Shown here: piece by piece, positions 1 through 11,590 of the stretch
Numbering within the stretch: position 1 is the first letter of the stretch
Layout: every line of letters begins with the position of its first letter
Source: Trichobilharzia szidati
Lineage: Eukaryota > Platyhelminthes > Trematoda > Strigeidida > Schistosomatidae
Assembly (NCBI GenBank): GCA_944472155.2
Contig: OX235279.1
Span: forward strand, 60,981,564-61,045,563
Length of the DNA: 64,000 nucleotides
Reading direction: 5' to 3'
The notes under the pieces: model-generated
The model's input: only the letters and a program-made list of their open reading frames with translations
Told to the model about the DNA's origin: nothing
Databases searched by the model: none
Made by a program: the position numbers and the translations under genes

Positions 1-157
1 CAGAAAACTAGTTAGATTTCGATAGAACCAACCCTTTACTTATTACAGATTTCAGTCAGATGGGATGAAGGCGGAGGTGATGAAAACACATGAACGGGTA
101 GCATGGTGTTTCCTCATTCTCACTTATCATGAAACCGGATAGCACACAGACGCCTGT

Positions 158-418
158 TCAGTGGGTTGTACTCTCAGGTAATGAAATGCATGCTCTGAAG
201 CTCAGTGATATCCCTGCACCAACACGTTCAACTAAACCAGCTAAATAGTCTCCATCTTGATCAAGGGAGATTGAATGAATAACTATATTTGGGTCTTCCG
301 TGATTGACTCAAAGGTGGAATACATATCCAAAGACCGACATGCAAGACTCCCAACATAATGTAAATAACTCATACTGTCCGATGGACATTTCTGGCGTGG
401 CATGACCGAAACCAACAT
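158..418 (-). CDS. Candidate C-terminal WD40 exon of the ERCC8-like gene
   Basis: This is an open minus-strand stretch that could start after a CAG acceptor near 409. It reads YSTFESITEDP followed by IHSISLDQDGDYLAG, which has the hydrophobic spacing of a WD-repeat strand. It lines up loosely with the last repeat of human CSA (the region around YSGEQITMLKG and the following VDCCVFQ strand). Strand and order fit the four firmer ERCC8 exons between 2666 and 8236. I could not fix a donor site or the preceding exon. It could equally be an unrelated open frame or old repeat, so the assignment is weak. Confidence 0.28.
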   Translation of the reverse strand: MLVSVMPRQKCPSDSMSYLHYVGSLACRSLDMYSTFESITEDPNIVIHSISLDQDGDYLAGLVERVGAGISLSFRACISLPESTTH

Positions 419-1340
419 TTGTGACAGTCAACATAGCCTGCTGGTTCATTGAAATATGGAAAGAACGAAAGCAATTCCTCCTTGTCGAAAGCATAGTGGT
501 GTAGAAAAAGAAACATTCATATGAAAACAGATACTACATCGATTTCGATAGTAACATACGGACACAATACAAACGAAATTTAATTGACTATCCAAGTCGC
601 AAGATAACATCCCTATGCTCATGCAACCATAGGGATGACAAAAATGCGAAACACATAGTGTATTTTATTACAAAATGGATATCGCCGCAATCTTGTGAAC
701 GACACACAGTGATAAAATAAAGGTGAATGCTGTCAATAAGATGGGAATTTTAAAACGAGTGTTATTTGAAGGCGAAACGCATAGTGATATATTAAATCGT
801 AAGATCAATACGTCGATAGTGGCAAAATTTCACATCAGGTTATCAAGCAGACCTTTGTTGCCGCAAACTAAAACAGCTGTTTCCTCCTAGTTTGGGACTC
901 ATTGGCAATACTTATTCACCGAGGAAGGCTATGGCTAGGCTAGGCATGTTTAACACATGTCTTGACCATCTCAATAGGTGTAACTTAACAGTCTCGTCGA
1001 TTGATTTTCTTGCTTACCTAGCACTTAACCGAAGCCTAAACTCAATATTGCTTATTTTATTATACCACCAATCTCGCCTAGCTAACTAGTTTTCTAGCCA
1101 GTCCCAAACCCGAGCAAAGAGGGAGGGTTGGGCGTGGGGCTAGCAAACCTACAACACTAAATCTTTCAAACCGTTAAAGAAACTTCAACACACAAAAAAT
1201 ATATTAAAAATGCAAATACTTCAAATAACAGCAATCTTATTCTCCACTCGAATCAGAGAGGAGGAATGACATAGCGGGCTGGTGAAAGACTTCAAAAAGC
1301 CAGTCAGCCAATGTGTCTTCAATGTAGTTTATTTACTTAT

Positions 1341-1456
1341 CAGTCCTATATCTCCCAATGTAATTTCAAAACTATATATATCCGTGTATTTAAAGTATTC
1401 AGTCCTATATCTCCCAATGTAACTTCAAAAGTATATATCCGTGTATGCAGAGTATT
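1341..1456. repeat. Two-copy tandem repeat, about 59 bp per unit
   Basis: The phrase CAGTCCTATATCTCCCAATG recurs at 1341 and 1400, and each copy continues into a shared TATATATCCGTGTAT segment. The two copies differ by a few substitutions. It lies in a non-coding stretch of the ERCC8-like gene and I see no function for it. Confidence 0.8.
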
Positions 1457-1564
1457 CAGCTGACGAGTTCTACCGAAATTTGATGAATTCATTAAATCCT
1501 GCTTTATTAACCTTTATTGCTTGTTTTAAATTCGTATCGGGAAATAAATGTTTCCAATGTGTCT

Positions 1565-2440
1565 TCCCTCAATGAAAGCAAGAGTAAGAATGGGTGCGCG
1601 GAATGTCTGGGAGTGGCTATCATGATGTCGCCGAAGCCCTAAAGCAGTGGGAACTAATTTCATCCAGGATCATGACAGCAAGATTCAACTCAAAAGTATG
1701 TAAGGAAGGTTACAATTATCCAAAGCTACGCACCTACAAGCAACGTGGAACAAGAGAGAAGGAAAATCTTTACAGACAACTACAAACAGTAATGGACAAC
1801 ATCCCAAATGGTGACATCAAAATCCTTATGGGTGATACGAGTGCCAAACTGGGAGCAGATAATACACGAAGCCAACTCACCAAGGGTCAACAGGCTCTCA
1901 CCCGGTGAAATGAATGACAACAGAGAGTTCTTCGCAGACTTCTGTGCTTTCAATGACTTGGTGATCGGAGGGAGCGTGTACAAACACAAGAATACACACA
2001 AAGTAACATGGATTTTGCCTGGCGGATATACTACAAACCAGATAAACTGCATCTCAATATTGCTCAAGTAAGTGGAGACGCAACCTGCTAGACACAAAGC
2101 CAAGAAGGGGAGCAGATATGGGCTCATACCATCATCTAGTTGAACGAACCTTCAAGATGAAGCTGAAATCCTTCAGAACAACTGGCGACGGGCCTCAATC
2201 CAAGCACAATATTCAGGACAAAACTGCAAGCAATGTCTTTACTACAGATATCAGAGCAAAGTCGGAGACACTACGTGGCATCACTGAAGAAGCCTGCGTG
2301 GAAGAACATTGAAACTAACCCTCTGAAGGCGATATTCAAGGAAACGTGCGCAACTTTTCTAGGAAGAAATAGACAAGACAAGGAATGGCTGTCAACGGGC
2401 ATCTGGAAGTTACTAGAAGAGAGCAGAGGAGGATGGTGAG
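1565..2440 (+). mobile_element. Degenerate RTE-like retrotransposon fragment, endonuclease region
   Basis: Broken plus-strand frames give pieces of an RTE-type (SR2-like) apurinic endonuclease. In order these are ALKQWELISSRIMTARF, REKENLYRQLQTVMDNIP, DIKILMGD (the GDxNAK motif decayed to GDTSAK), a decayed LNDLVIGGSVYKH strand, and GSYHHLVE where the family has SDHHLV. It continues into the linker before the RT (TFLGRNRQDKEWLSTGIWKLLEE) and stops near 2440. At least two frameshifts are needed to read across. It appears to sit in an intron of the oppositely oriented ERCC8-like gene. It cannot encode an active enzyme. Confidence 0.85.
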
Positions 2441-2665
2441 AGAGGTTTCGGTTAGGCCACCAGTTTATGGGTGTCTGTGGATTTAAACGTTCTCCATTGA
2501 CTACTGAGAATCATATCTCTATGCTCCTTCGGTGAAATTCCACTGCCATCGGTTTGTATGATGGAAGTCTGTTAGTGTGTTGGGCTACACTAGCAAACCA
2601 TTTAGTGATATATATATATATATATACATATATATAATACAAAGTTTAATGGTAATTTCACCAAC

Positions 2666-2772
2666 CTTCAGGAGAATAGGCTAAATTACTTTGTGAGCCT
2701 CTTTCCTTGTCCACTGAATACACTGGTTTCAGTGGGAACCTGATATCCCAGTACAATATTTTTCCATCTCGT
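2666..2772 (-). CDS. ERCC8: ERCC8-like exon 4
   Basis: The exon follows a poly-T and TTCACCAG acceptor. Its first base completes the Gly codon of exon 3, giving TGGRDGKILYWDIR, a canonical WD-repeat end. The donor GTTGGT is weak, so the 3' limit is less certain than the start. Confidence 0.7.
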
Positions 2773-5700
2773 CTGGTGAAAAAAAAAATTTTAACTTACA
2801 GAATAACTAATTCGGCTGAAAATTCTGATTAGTATAGCCTATTATTACAACACGTCAACTTACAGACTTATACACGAACGGTGGTACTTGGAATTAAACT
2901 TGAATTGAATTTCAGCACTAAAAATGTGCCAACTGCCTGGCACCAGGCGTCCATTGCAGGATTCACCAATAAAAAGCAGATTAACCTTGTGATCACACAG
3001 AACACTTAAGCAAAGCTCTTTGTCGCCGAACCTCATATTCATATGTGAAAATAATGATACTGATACCCTCTTCTAAGTGCGTAATCGTCAAGTAAATTAA
3101 ACCACGTCAAAGTATATGGTATGCAAATATAACAGCTAATAGGTAAACACCTATAGTCAAGGACATTTAGCTTGTTCATGTCTTCTACTTTCGGTGACCT
3201 TGTCTCACAGGACGCGAAACGCTGAGCAGTGTACATATTATCTGATAGATACACATGTTATGTCTACGCCAATGACGATGTTACTTGATGAGTGCCATCT
3301 ACCTTTTGCATCCATGCTGAGATTTTACCAGAAATCAGTACATTGGGGTTAATAAAACTTCCTAAATACGTGAAGGGATTAACACGCTCAATGATTTCAC
3401 TCCGTCTTTGAACTGGGAGTCGGTGCGAACCAGTCCGGTGGCATCATCTTACTTTTAGACAGGTAGGAATTACATGCCAAACATATCAGAATTTCTGCTC
3501 GGTGTTCAGAAGACTCAGCATGTTGTGAGCGTCCTCACTTAAAAGTAAAGTAACACCTGCACAGTCTGAATGAATGAGACTATTAATTGGTAACAAGTCA
3601 ATCCTTCAGTCATTAAATTCAAACCTACTGGTAACAAGTTTACTAGCACTAAGTAGAAAATGAATGTAGAGACAATGGTTATCATATGCAAAACAGGAAT
3701 ATGAAAGGCGGTCGTACCTTGAAGAAGCACTCCAATGTCTTACGGTGGTTATATTTTAGGCAAGCGTGAAATACAACCACATCGTTATTTCTCAAGAGCT
3801 TCTTAAATTTATGTTAGTTAATGAAATGTATACGCTAGATTGAGTAATATTAAGAGTGACTCTTATAACGGACTAATTCCATCATATAGGGGGCACTAAA
3901 CTTTCAGAACAACGTGAGACGCCAAAAGATTAGTGAGGTCTTACAGAATCCAAATAAGATTAGTCATGCAAAACTCATTGGTTTATAATGAATGGGATAG
4001 TCGACATTTACTCGCGGAACAAAATTTAAGTTCAAAATAATACATTACTTATTTTGAAATCTTGTTTTTTGTACTTCGAGATGAGATAATTTCATGCAAA
4101 CTATCGATGTCATAGGAACAACAAGAATACACACTAATTTTAAATAAATCGCAGCACTAAAAGCTTATGAGACTCCATATTTCATGAGTATTTAATAACA
4201 CCAGCAAACCAATCCATAATAGAGGCATAAAGACTAACTCTAGTAATATCCATGATATTTACAACCCTATACAAAACATGCAACTCACCCTCCTGTCACA
4301 AGTGTGTAGCTGGCTCTAGTAGACCAAACAACTTGCATCAAACCCAACTGAGAATGACCTCCAAGTAATTTAGAAACTGTGGAACCGACACGTGGGTCCA
4401 CTAAAACTGCCCGACTGCTGTGTTCACCACTACAGGTCCCAAGACCAATCGCAATAAGATTGTGATAACATGAAACAGGCGACATGGATAGCCACATCAA
4501 TTGTTGAGGGAAATGAATTGATGTAACACGCTAAAACGAAAAAAAACAGAGGTGCAGAAAGACTTGAAGCTATTGCGAAGGTGAATACAATATCAAACAG
4601 GTAGTAGGAAATTTTTTGATGATAAACGGTTACGGAAACCACCGATTAATTTTAATCAAAATATCACTTAGTAGCGACAAACAGTTATGCCGAAGTTGCA
4701 CGTGAGTTATGTGGCCTACATAACCAGTTACCGAGGAGAATGCAATAAATTGTTGATGGGAATCAGGTGAGGTCATATGACATCATACTTATAGTATAAA
4801 ATATATAAACGTTAAAAAATCAGTCACACTGATGAACAAACAGAACTTCTGGTCAACTTTAGACAACCATCACAGAAAACAAAACAAACTTTGAGCAAAG
4901 AATATTCTTTTCGACAAATCCCTCTTCCAGCCCTACAATCATATATATATATAATATTCTAGAATAGTCGCCACTAACAGTGTTGATGTTTTCCTAAGTA
5001 ATATCGATTTGTTAAGATCAATGGAATTGCAGTCTAAGAAAGATTCAGAAGTTATAGTAAGCATTAGAATGTAATACTAGGTAGAATATCTAATAAAATT
5101 AAGGAAATTTATACGATAAATTAAGGATATTTGAAACTGTGATGGCCAAGGCAAGAAAAGCGTTTGAACCAACTTCTTTTGTATATATATGTTAGGCTTC
5201 TTGAAAAGGAAGCCGATAGCTTCAGCAATATATAACAGGCGAACTCTTCAGGTTAAATTAAAACTATTCTGTAAATAAAAGATAACTTTGAAAACCTTAT
5301 TAACACCAACCAGCCTCGTGTTCTGTATCCACAAGATGAGACAGAACAGAACTATGAATCGACTTTATTTGTCCTTTGCTTAACCATGCAGGATGGTGTT
5401 CGAAGTCCAACGATAAACACGTCTAAATATTCGCCTTTGTAGCTTGCTTTACAGGAGCAGTCAAATTGATACACAGAATGGGTAAAATTAGGTAATTTGC
5501 CTTCAACTCCCAAAAGTAAAATAGGAGTGGTTTTGAAGAGACCGTACTTCAGCAGCACCGAAAGTTCATTTTACCGCATTCCTTAAGCGCTGTTATTTTA
5601 CTGGTGTTGTCACCGAGGAACTGAGATAAGAACCGGGGCTCTGTCGGAAAAGTTAGTACTTTGGTGTGCCTTGGTTTTATATTCATATTCTTGTCGACGA

Positions 5701-8236
5701 ATTTCTCAATCAGTAACTTTAATAATATTGAACTCTTCCTGACATTCGTCAGAGCACATTGATCTTACTCTGCGGACCAAACAACTTACTAGATGGAATT
5801 TGTATTTCAAAGGCAAGAAGCTGAACAAATAAATATACTGACCAGTTGATGTAGGTTTCTTGTATGCACTTTTTATTGTACCACCTCCTTTTCTAGTGAT
5901 AAGGACGTCTAGAAGTGGGACACTAGTTTCTTTATTTCTTGATAGTGAAATTTATTGCAGGATGCACATCATTAAATTTGTCAAGAATGTTCTTTGCTCC
6001 ATCCTCATGTTGCATAATCAAAAATATGTCATTTATGTAACGACAGCAGGGTTCGCGTAAGTTAGTTACATCTTTTAGAGGCCCATTCTTTGTTTTACAA
6101 GAAGTTTCCGCCAGAATTGATCCTAATGGTGACCCCATTCCTTATTAAAATAAAGAATGACTGTTCATTCTGCATTTCAAAAGCTGTTTTATACGACATA
6201 TAGCAGTGTCAATACCGATATGAAGTTTACTGTTTTCATAAGTGGTACATTCGTGAATACGGAAGATACGTCAAACGATACCATGGATATATTGTTAACA
6301 CACATCTTTTATCCTTTCAACAGATACAAAGGTGTCTTCTACGATGTGCTTCACCAATTGAGTATGTAGGGGATGAGAGTCTGACCAAACATTTGGCTAT
6401 AGGATGGTATGGGGAATCGAATACATCTATCACTGGTCGAAGTGCCGAACCATTTTCGTGAAATTTAGGCAAATCATGTGATCTCGGTGTGAACGTACCA
6501 GTGGGTTTTAGTGATGCATGCAAACTTTGAGATAGTCTTGTTTCAGCCTTTGCAATGATTCAACTAACTGTTTCTTAATCTTTTTAATCGAACCCAGAGA
6601 AGATGAGATTTTTTGGAATTTTAGATGGTCATTTACACATTGACCATTAAATATGGTGATCGGGCTTTAGTACCACAATGAGGAAACAGGCTATGTTGGT
6701 TAGCATAAATGTCCTTACAGGCTTTTCTATGCCAGAAGGATTGATCAGAAAGACTTTTGAATAAAAGCACTGAAAATGATAATTTATGTGAAGGTGAGGT
6801 AACAGCGCTGGCGTAGAATATCATCAAACTAGTTAGGCTACCTTCCCATTCAGGAGAGCAGGTCGTTAAATCCTGAGTTATTCTACGGCTGTAGGTAAAT
6901 GACACTGAGAAATTACGTACGGAAGAAACTCCACAGATTCAATATGCTACGCTACACTGCGATTAACTGACTTTGATATAAGAAAACATTTATTTGTTTT
7001 TTCTCGAGGTACTCCAATAAAAAGTTAATTGACGATGTGGCCAGCTATCATGAGAGCGAAATACTCCTTTTCAACAGCTTCAACACTTAGTCAAAGCCGA
7101 TGGATTTCTGTAACGTGATTCTGTAAATAATCAGTCACCCTCAGTAATAGGCAACGTATGTGAAACAAAACCGACATTTACTCAAATTATCAAAATTTCC
7201 CACATATAAATCATTTTGGCTCACGTCCCAACTAGCATTTCCTCCGGGCACAGACCACAGATAACTGTCCCACTTTCTGCAATGCGTCCGAAGAAAATGC
7301 TAGCCAAAATAACTTATATGTGGAGAATTTTGGTAATTTGAGTAAATGTCGATTTTATCCGTTCCACATTCGTTGCCTATTACTGAGGGTGAGTGAGTAT
7401 TTACAGAATCACGAAGTTACAGAATCCCACGATGTACATATATCATTTCTGATTCCATAGAATTCACTGATCCCCTAAACCAGTAATAAGTCTTTCGTGA
7501 GCACATTTGTTTTGCTGTCTTCTAACTCTTTACTCCTATATCACATACCTTTAAGCTTGATTTTCATCATTCCTTACTTTTTGTCCCGAAGTCTTGAACA
7601 AAGTGAGAAAACAGGACACATGACTGCATTTTTAAGTACTTAGAGATCTAGTAACTGCCTTTGTTAGTCTTACAGCTAGTTTCCGTGAAGCACACAACTA
7701 CCTTTAAGGTACTTGGGAATATCAACGTGAAAAACTATCTCAGCACAACACTGATTTAAGCAATAATAAAACATTACATACCTCAAGGCGTACAGTGTCC
7801 CAAATTCCAAGGGCCCTGTCAAGTGATGCTGAAACAAATGCCCCACTGTCAACGGGGTACCACTGCACACACACAACAGGGCAGTGTTTGAATCCCAAAT
7901 TCATGCTTTCTTGACAAGGACTATTTCGCAGTGACGCAACCGATTTGTGAAGTACTGAATCGGCGCACCCCATATAAGGATTCTCAACGTCAAATATGCG
8001 CATAAAACCATCGTCGGTAGCAACAAGTAATCTAAAGTCCTATGAATGTAGGAATTTAATACTTACAGACGGGACTCGATGGTATCTAAGGCCATATCAA
8101 ATATGGAGAGATTAGATTCAAAGTCAAACTGAATACGAGGATCAACATCAACTTCTTGAATTCTGTTCCATAAGTAAGTGCTCCGATACTTGTACCCCAA
8201 TAGGTCTAAATTCGGCATTTTTGATCGACGACGCAT
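2666..8236 (-). CDS. ERCC8: ERCC8/CSA-like WD40 protein, partial gene model
   Basis: CSA is the WD40 substrate receptor of the CUL4-DDB1 ligase in transcription-coupled nucleotide excision repair and acts in the nucleus. Four exons join in phase: 8236-8067, 8031-7782, 4530-4289 and 2772-2666. The product runs MPNLDLLGYKYR (or MRRRSK upstream in frame), LLLVATDDGFMRIFDVEN, VQWYPVDSGAFVSAS, LGIWDTVRLE, MSPVSCYHNLIAIG, YTLVTGGRDGKILYWDIR. The spacing from the first WDT to MSPVS is 24 residues, as in human CSA, and VQWYP and MSPVS are family signatures. Later repeats must lie below 2666, possibly at 158-418. Introns hold TE debris. Either of two in-frame ATGs (8236, 8218) could be the start. Confidence 0.85.
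3040..3430 (-). mobile_element. Non-LTR retrotransposon RT C-terminal fragment
   Basis: Minus-strand frames read FTYLGSFINPNVLISGKISAW and, after a frameshift, MYTAQRF, KVEDMNKLNVLDYRCL. These correspond to FTYLGSCIS and RVEDMKRLTVFDHRCL in the better copy at 62957-64000. It is an old, broken relative of that element inside an ERCC8-like intron. Confidence 0.75.
4289..4530 (-). CDS. ERCC8: ERCC8-like exon 3
   Basis: The acceptor CGTTTTAG lies just above 4530. The exon opens in phase 0 with RVTSIHFPQQL and contains MSPVSCYHNLIAIG and LGGHSQLGLMQVVWS. It ends with two bases of a Gly codon at a GTGAGT donor. The phase fits exon 2 exactly. Confidence 0.85.
5330..6910 (-). mobile_element. Degenerate Penelope-like element
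   Basis: The minus-strand pieces are in PLE order. A pre-RT region (6905-6633) is followed by HDLPKFHENGSALRPVIDV (6523-6317), then the RT core MGSPLGSILAE and CCRYINDIFLIMQHED (6138-5932). A GIY-YIG-type endonuclease start, VYQFDCSCKASYKGE, lies at 5558-5352. Several frameshifts separate the pieces and the second catalytic motif reads YIND rather than YxDD. It lies in the large ERCC8-like intron. Subfamily differs from the PLE at 51729-54655. Confidence 0.85.
7101..7430. repeat. Fold-back inverted repeat (MITE-like hairpin)
   Basis: The left arm (about 7101-7252) and the right arm (about 7280-7430) are inverted copies with a loop of about 30 bases. Shared blocks include CCCTCAGTAATAGGCAACG and GACATTTACTCAAATTA. 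The left arm has an extra 12 bases. It carries no ORF. It could be a small non-autonomous DNA transposon or a fold-back remnant of a larger repeat. Confidence 0.75.
7782..8031 (-). CDS. ERCC8: ERCC8-like exon 2
   Basis: The exon runs from LLLVATDDG to GIWDTVRLE and ends in phase 0 at a GTATGT donor (7781-7776). It contains the VQWYPVDSGAF motif and the WDT end of a WD repeat. Confidence 0.87.
8032..8066 (-). other. 35-nt intron of the ERCC8-like gene
   Basis: This minus-strand segment begins GTAAGTATT and ends ACTTTAG. Removing it joins CT to A and gives the continuous reading ESRLLLVATDDG, which matches the first CSA blade. Very short 5' introns of about this size are typical of schistosome genes. 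Confidence 0.8.
8067..8236 (-). CDS. ERCC8: ERCC8-like exon 1
   Basis: This exon encodes the N-terminus up to DTIESR plus two bases of the next codon. The donor is GTAAGT at 8066-8061. Two in-frame ATG codons are six codons apart. The second (8218) begins MPNLDLLGYKYRS, which resembles the start expected before the first blade. Confidence 0.8.
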
Positions 8237-8629
8237 CGTACACCTGGATGAGGATTAAGACAGGAGAGAGGCGAACGTTGCGGCTACTACGTAATGCGCG
8301 CTACTGAAGGGGGCATTCAAATAATATTACCAATAAAATCAGACAAACACCACATTTTTTCAGCTAAAGGGGACAAACTGATATACGTGCAAATTTCGCA
8401 GGATGAGTTAAACTTTAAGCGCCAGTAAGTGACAGTGATGGCAGCTTCAAAACGAATATTATTGGGTAACTCAATCAAAGAATCCTCAAGTTTGAAAAAT
8501 TTAGTTTTTCATGTGGTTGTAATGGACGGCTAAGAGGGCTGACTGTGTAATATTTGCTGTTTCCGAAAGAGAAGCTTTGGTAGATACATTGGAAGCCCTA
8601 TAACTCTTAATTTCCATCACTGAGTGTGT

Positions 8630-8979
8630 TGTAGCGGTAAATAATTCCCCAAAATTATTAACCACAGCAATCATCACTCAACATTGGATGCTGACCATCA
8701 CTGTTTAAGTCGACTTGTTTAGCTGAAGGCTTACGGTCAAGCATCCCCGCCATTTGGTGCTCCGTCGTGTCACGTGCGTGCACGATTACTAGCTAGCTAA
8801 GCATTCATTCCTACCCGCGATTTGGTCCCAAAATATATATCCTATTTGGACGACAAAATCTGGTCTTTCGCTTTACCATTTGGTACTCGAAGAACGAACA
8901 CTATTGAGGTTGTTGGTATAAGATCTTGCGTTAGTATAATCCGTACAACTCGCGAACGTCGATACCGTCAACCCCTAAA
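8630..8979 (+). repeat. 5' LTR of the Gypsy element
   Basis: Begins TGTAGCGGTAA and ends ACCCCTAAA. It matches 11591-11940 except for visible changes near 8841 and 8874. Diverged solo copies in reverse orientation occur at 44035-44385 and 50649-51000. Confidence 0.93.
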
Positions 8980-8980
8980 C

Positions 8981-9000
8981 TGGTGAGCCCAACCACGAAC
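8981..9000 (+). promoter_or_regulatory. Primer-binding site candidate
   Basis: The sequence TGGTGAGCCC starts one base after the LTR and is complementary to a tRNA 3' end with CCA. CsRn1-group elements are reported to use tRNA-Trp. The match to a Trp tRNA end is only partial here, so the primer is not settled. Confidence 0.6.
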
Positions 9001-9087
9001 TACATCTTCACACGCAGATAAACCCGGTGAGTTCGTTCCTTTTTGTGTTTATTCTTGTACTATATTGTTATCGGCATACTTTTCGTC

Positions 9088-9906
9088 ATGACTGACCATA
9101 GCCCCAAGGTTATTCGCATACGATCAACCGCCGAAACAATCCAGCTAGTACCATTTTGGCCAGATAATGCTGAAACGTGGTTTCAGATTGCTGAGTCTGA
9201 TTTTTGTGAACATGGCATAACTGATCAACGTTCACAGTTCCTTGCAGTTATTCACGCCCTACCGCGGGAATTCAGCAGGTGCGTAACTCTGCAGATGTCG
9301 GTAAGTAACTCGTACGAGTTGCTAAAAGCATCCATACTCAAGAGAAACGTTCTCACAGATCGACAACGTCTGGATGAGTTATTTCGTAACATCGAGTTAG
9401 GAGATAAGTCAGCCGTGAGCATGCTGGCAAGAATGAAAGAGATCATTGGCCAAAGTCAGTTCGATGAAGGACTGTTTAGAGAACTATTTTTATCCAAACT
9501 GCCACAGTCAGTTCAGACTGTACTTGTGACACTTCAGGGTGTTCTCATAGGTGATTTAGCTGTCTCTGCAGATAGAATTCTAGAGATAACGAAACGGCCA
9601 GTCACCGAAGTATACTCAGTTACCCAACAGACTTCGAAGAAGGATTCTGCAATGATAGAGTTATGCAACTCCGTCCAGCAGATGCTTAGGTCAAACAAGC
9701 CTAGCAATTCCTCCTATCGTCGTTCTAAATCCCCTCAACGGCTAAACGCACGTGGACGATCTAAGTCCAACACACGCTCTCTCAAAAATCCTGACTGGTG
9801 TTGGTATCACAACACCTATGGCAAGGAAGCGAAATGTTGTCGAAAACCTTGTGATTTCGGCAAAGCCTCCAAGTCTGTGGGAAACTATCCCGCCGGCACG
9901 CGTTAG
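9088..9906 (+). CDS. gag: Gag polyprotein with CHCC box
   Basis: The product is 272 residues from the ATG at 9088; the frame is open from 9043. The N-terminal and central parts have the alpha-helical capsid character of CsRn1-type Gag ([30 protein letters not shown]). A basic Ser/Arg-rich stretch follows. The last part holds [18 protein letters not shown], a C-x2-H-x9-C-x3-C box that replaces the usual CCHC knuckle in this clade. The end overlaps the pro-pol frame, which is in -1. Gag would coat the RNA and form particles in the cytoplasm. The frame is intact and could be expressed. Confidence 0.9.
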   Translation: MTDHSPKVIRIRSTAETIQLVPFWPDNAETWFQIAESDFCEHGITDQRSQFLAVIHALPREFSRCVTLQMSVSNSYELLKASILKRNVLTDRQRLDELFRNIELGDKSAVSMLARMKEIIGQSQFDEGLFRELFLSKLPQSVQTVLVTLQGVLIGDLAVSADRILEITKRPVTEVYSVTQQTSKKDSAMIELCNSVQQMLRSNKPSNSSYRRSKSPQRLNARGRSKSNTRSLKNPDWCWYHNTYGKEAKCCRKPCDFGKASKSVGNYPAGTR

Positions 9907-11141
9907 CGGCAACCGTCGCCGGTGGCACTAGCCGCTTACTTTACATCCATGATGTAATTAGCCAGACTAGATATCTAGTCGACACAGGCGCCGAAGTCAG
10001 CGTCCTTCCTGCTACAGCAGCAGATCGACAGAAGGATCCTAACTTCAACCTACAGGCTGCAAATGGAAAACCAATTGCAACCTATGGTCGGAAATACGTC
10101 TATCTGAACGTAGGTTTACGCAAACCTATTCGGTGGATTTTTCTGATCGCTGACGTCACAATGCGCATCATTGGCACGGACCTACTTAATCATCATGATT
10201 TGCTCGTAGACGTCCGCCGTAAACGACTAATTGACAACACTACTAGTTTGTCTATCAAAGGCATAACTTACGTAGGCCCCAGTTTGTCAATCGTTAAGAT
10301 GAAAGCAATCCTCGATCCAACTTTTCAACCGATTGTTGACAAATACCCGGAACTGAATTGCCCATCTAACGATCTCCCGTGTATAACCAGCAATGTTATG
10401 CACCACATCATAACCTCAGGACAGCCCGTGACATCTAAAGCACGACGACTGGCCCCTGATAAACTGAGAATTGCCAGAAACGAATTCGATCATATGCTCA
10501 CCCTTGGCATCATTCGACCATCGAATAGTCCATGGGCATCCCCGTTGCATATGGTACCGAAAAAGGATAGCAACGATTGGCGACCCACTGGTGATTACCG
10601 GCGAGTGAACGCCAAAACAACCCCTGATTGCTACCCTTTGCCTCACATACACGACTTGACGGCATCGCTATCTGGAGCATCTATATTCTCCAAAATCGAC
10701 TTGGTTAAAGCATATAACCAAATCCCGAGGGCAACGGAAGATATTCCGAAAACGGCTATCATCACGCCTTTCGGACTTTTTGAATTCCTACGTATGCCAT
10801 TCGGCCTCCGGAATGCGGCCCAAACATTCCAACGCTTCATCAACGAAGTATTTCGCGGTCTCGACTTTGTATACTCATACTTAGACGACTGCCTCATTGC
10901 CAGTCCAGATAAGGAAACTCACCTTAGACACTTGGACTTGGCATTTGAAAGGTTACGCCAACATGGTGTTACCATCAATATACAGAAGTGTCAAATAGGC
11001 GTTGACTCACTCGATTTTCTGGGTCACACTATTGACTGTCAGGGCATTCGCCCACTGGCTACTTCGGTCGATCACTCTAAGAAAACGCGTTCTGGACGTC
11101 ACGTTAGATTCCCAGAATACCTTCACACCTATTTCACATAA
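9855..11141 (+). CDS. pol: Pro-pol polyprotein, truncated (protease and RT core only)
   Basis: This frame lies -1 relative to gag and opens after a TGA at 9852. It has the aspartic protease motif [12 protein letters not shown], then RT motifs [41 protein letters not shown] and SYLDD (Tyr codon at 10878). After [16 protein letters not shown] it runs directly into [19 protein letters not shown], which looks like the C-terminal tail of pol. The joint (about 11060-11085) keeps the frame. RNase H and integrase are absent, so this copy cannot integrate on its own. Confidence 0.88.
   Translation, partial: FRQSLQVCGKLSRRHALAATVAGGTSRLLYIHDVISQTRYLVDTGAEVSVLPATAADRQKDPNFNLQAANGKPIATYGRKYVYLNVGLRKPIRWIFLIADVTMRIIGTDLLNHHDLLVDVRRKRLIDNTTSLSIKGITYVGPSLSIVKMKAILDPTFQPIVDKYPELNCPSNDLPCITSNVMHHIITSGQPVTSKARRLAPDKLRIARNEFDHMLTLGIIRPSNSPWASPLHMVPKKDSNDWRPTGDYRRVNAKTTPDCYPLPHIHDLTASLSGASIFSKIDLVKAYNQIPRATEDIPKTAIITPFGLFEFLRMPFGLRNAAQTFQRFINEVFRGLDFVYSYLDDCLIASPDKETHLRHLDLAFERLRQHGVTINIQKCQIGVDSLDFLGHTIDCQGIRPLATSVDHSKKTRSGRHVRFPEYLHTYFT
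9879..9925 (+). promoter_or_regulatory. -1 ribosomal frameshift signal between gag and pro-pol
   Basis: The heptamer GGGAAAC at 9879-9885 is in the gag frame as G GGA AAC, the standard X-XXY-YYZ slippery pattern. After four bases comes an 8-bp stem: CCGCCGGC (9890-9897) pairs with GCCGGTGG (9918-9925) with one G-U pair and a 20-base loop. The gag stop lies inside this loop region at 9904-9906. A -1 slip leads into the protease frame. Confidence 0.8.
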
Positions 11142-11590
11142 CTGAGTGACATCAATTTTTTTATGTTGCGTCATTTAACACAAGTAAATGATATTTTTCC
11201 TATAACCGTACATAAAATTAAATTAGATGTATATTTTTTCCCGATATTTTGAACTTTACATTGTTTTACTGTATAGTAGATGCATGTCATTTTTTTTGGT
11301 AAAAAAACGCTTATTTGGTACATTTTTCTTGACAAGGTTCTCAGCATTCTTGTTTTCTTTTCCAGGTGCAACGGGCACTGGACAGGAAACAAACGAAGCA
11401 CGGGATCCAACGAACAACACCGAGAAAGCTATGTACAGACACCCTATTAGCATAGGCAGACAGACCAGCAGGCTCTCAATCAAGCCGCTCGGAAGATTTT
11501 TTTCACCCATAAGGGAACCATCGAGATTTTTTTACTTCCGGCTGGTCATGTCTTAGGGTCCTCACAAACCCACTAGGGGGGGGAGTGAGC
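11142..11590 (+). other. 3' non-coding part of the Gypsy element with polypurine tract
   Basis: After the pol stop there are about 450 bases with no RT, RNase H or integrase similarity. A pyrimidine stretch ending in CTTTTCCAG near 11365 resembles a splice acceptor. An open frame (about 11227-11556) covers part of it but resembles nothing I know. The tract CTAGGGGGGGGAGTGAGC near 11573-11590 is the polypurine tract just before the 3' LTR. Confidence 0.7.

Noticed and set aside
7702..7738. A possible 37-nt ERCC8 exon (IVFHVDIPKYLK) between exons 2 and 3.
   Set aside because: Joining exon 2 directly to 4530-4289 keeps phase and gives the exact residue spacing of human CSA; the extra exon would break the frame.
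11227..11556. Open frame after pol in the Gypsy element that could be taken for an envelope-like gene, with an acceptor-like site inside.
   Set aside because: No signal peptide, membrane anchor or family similarity; it starts in T-rich sequence and ends at the polypurine tract.
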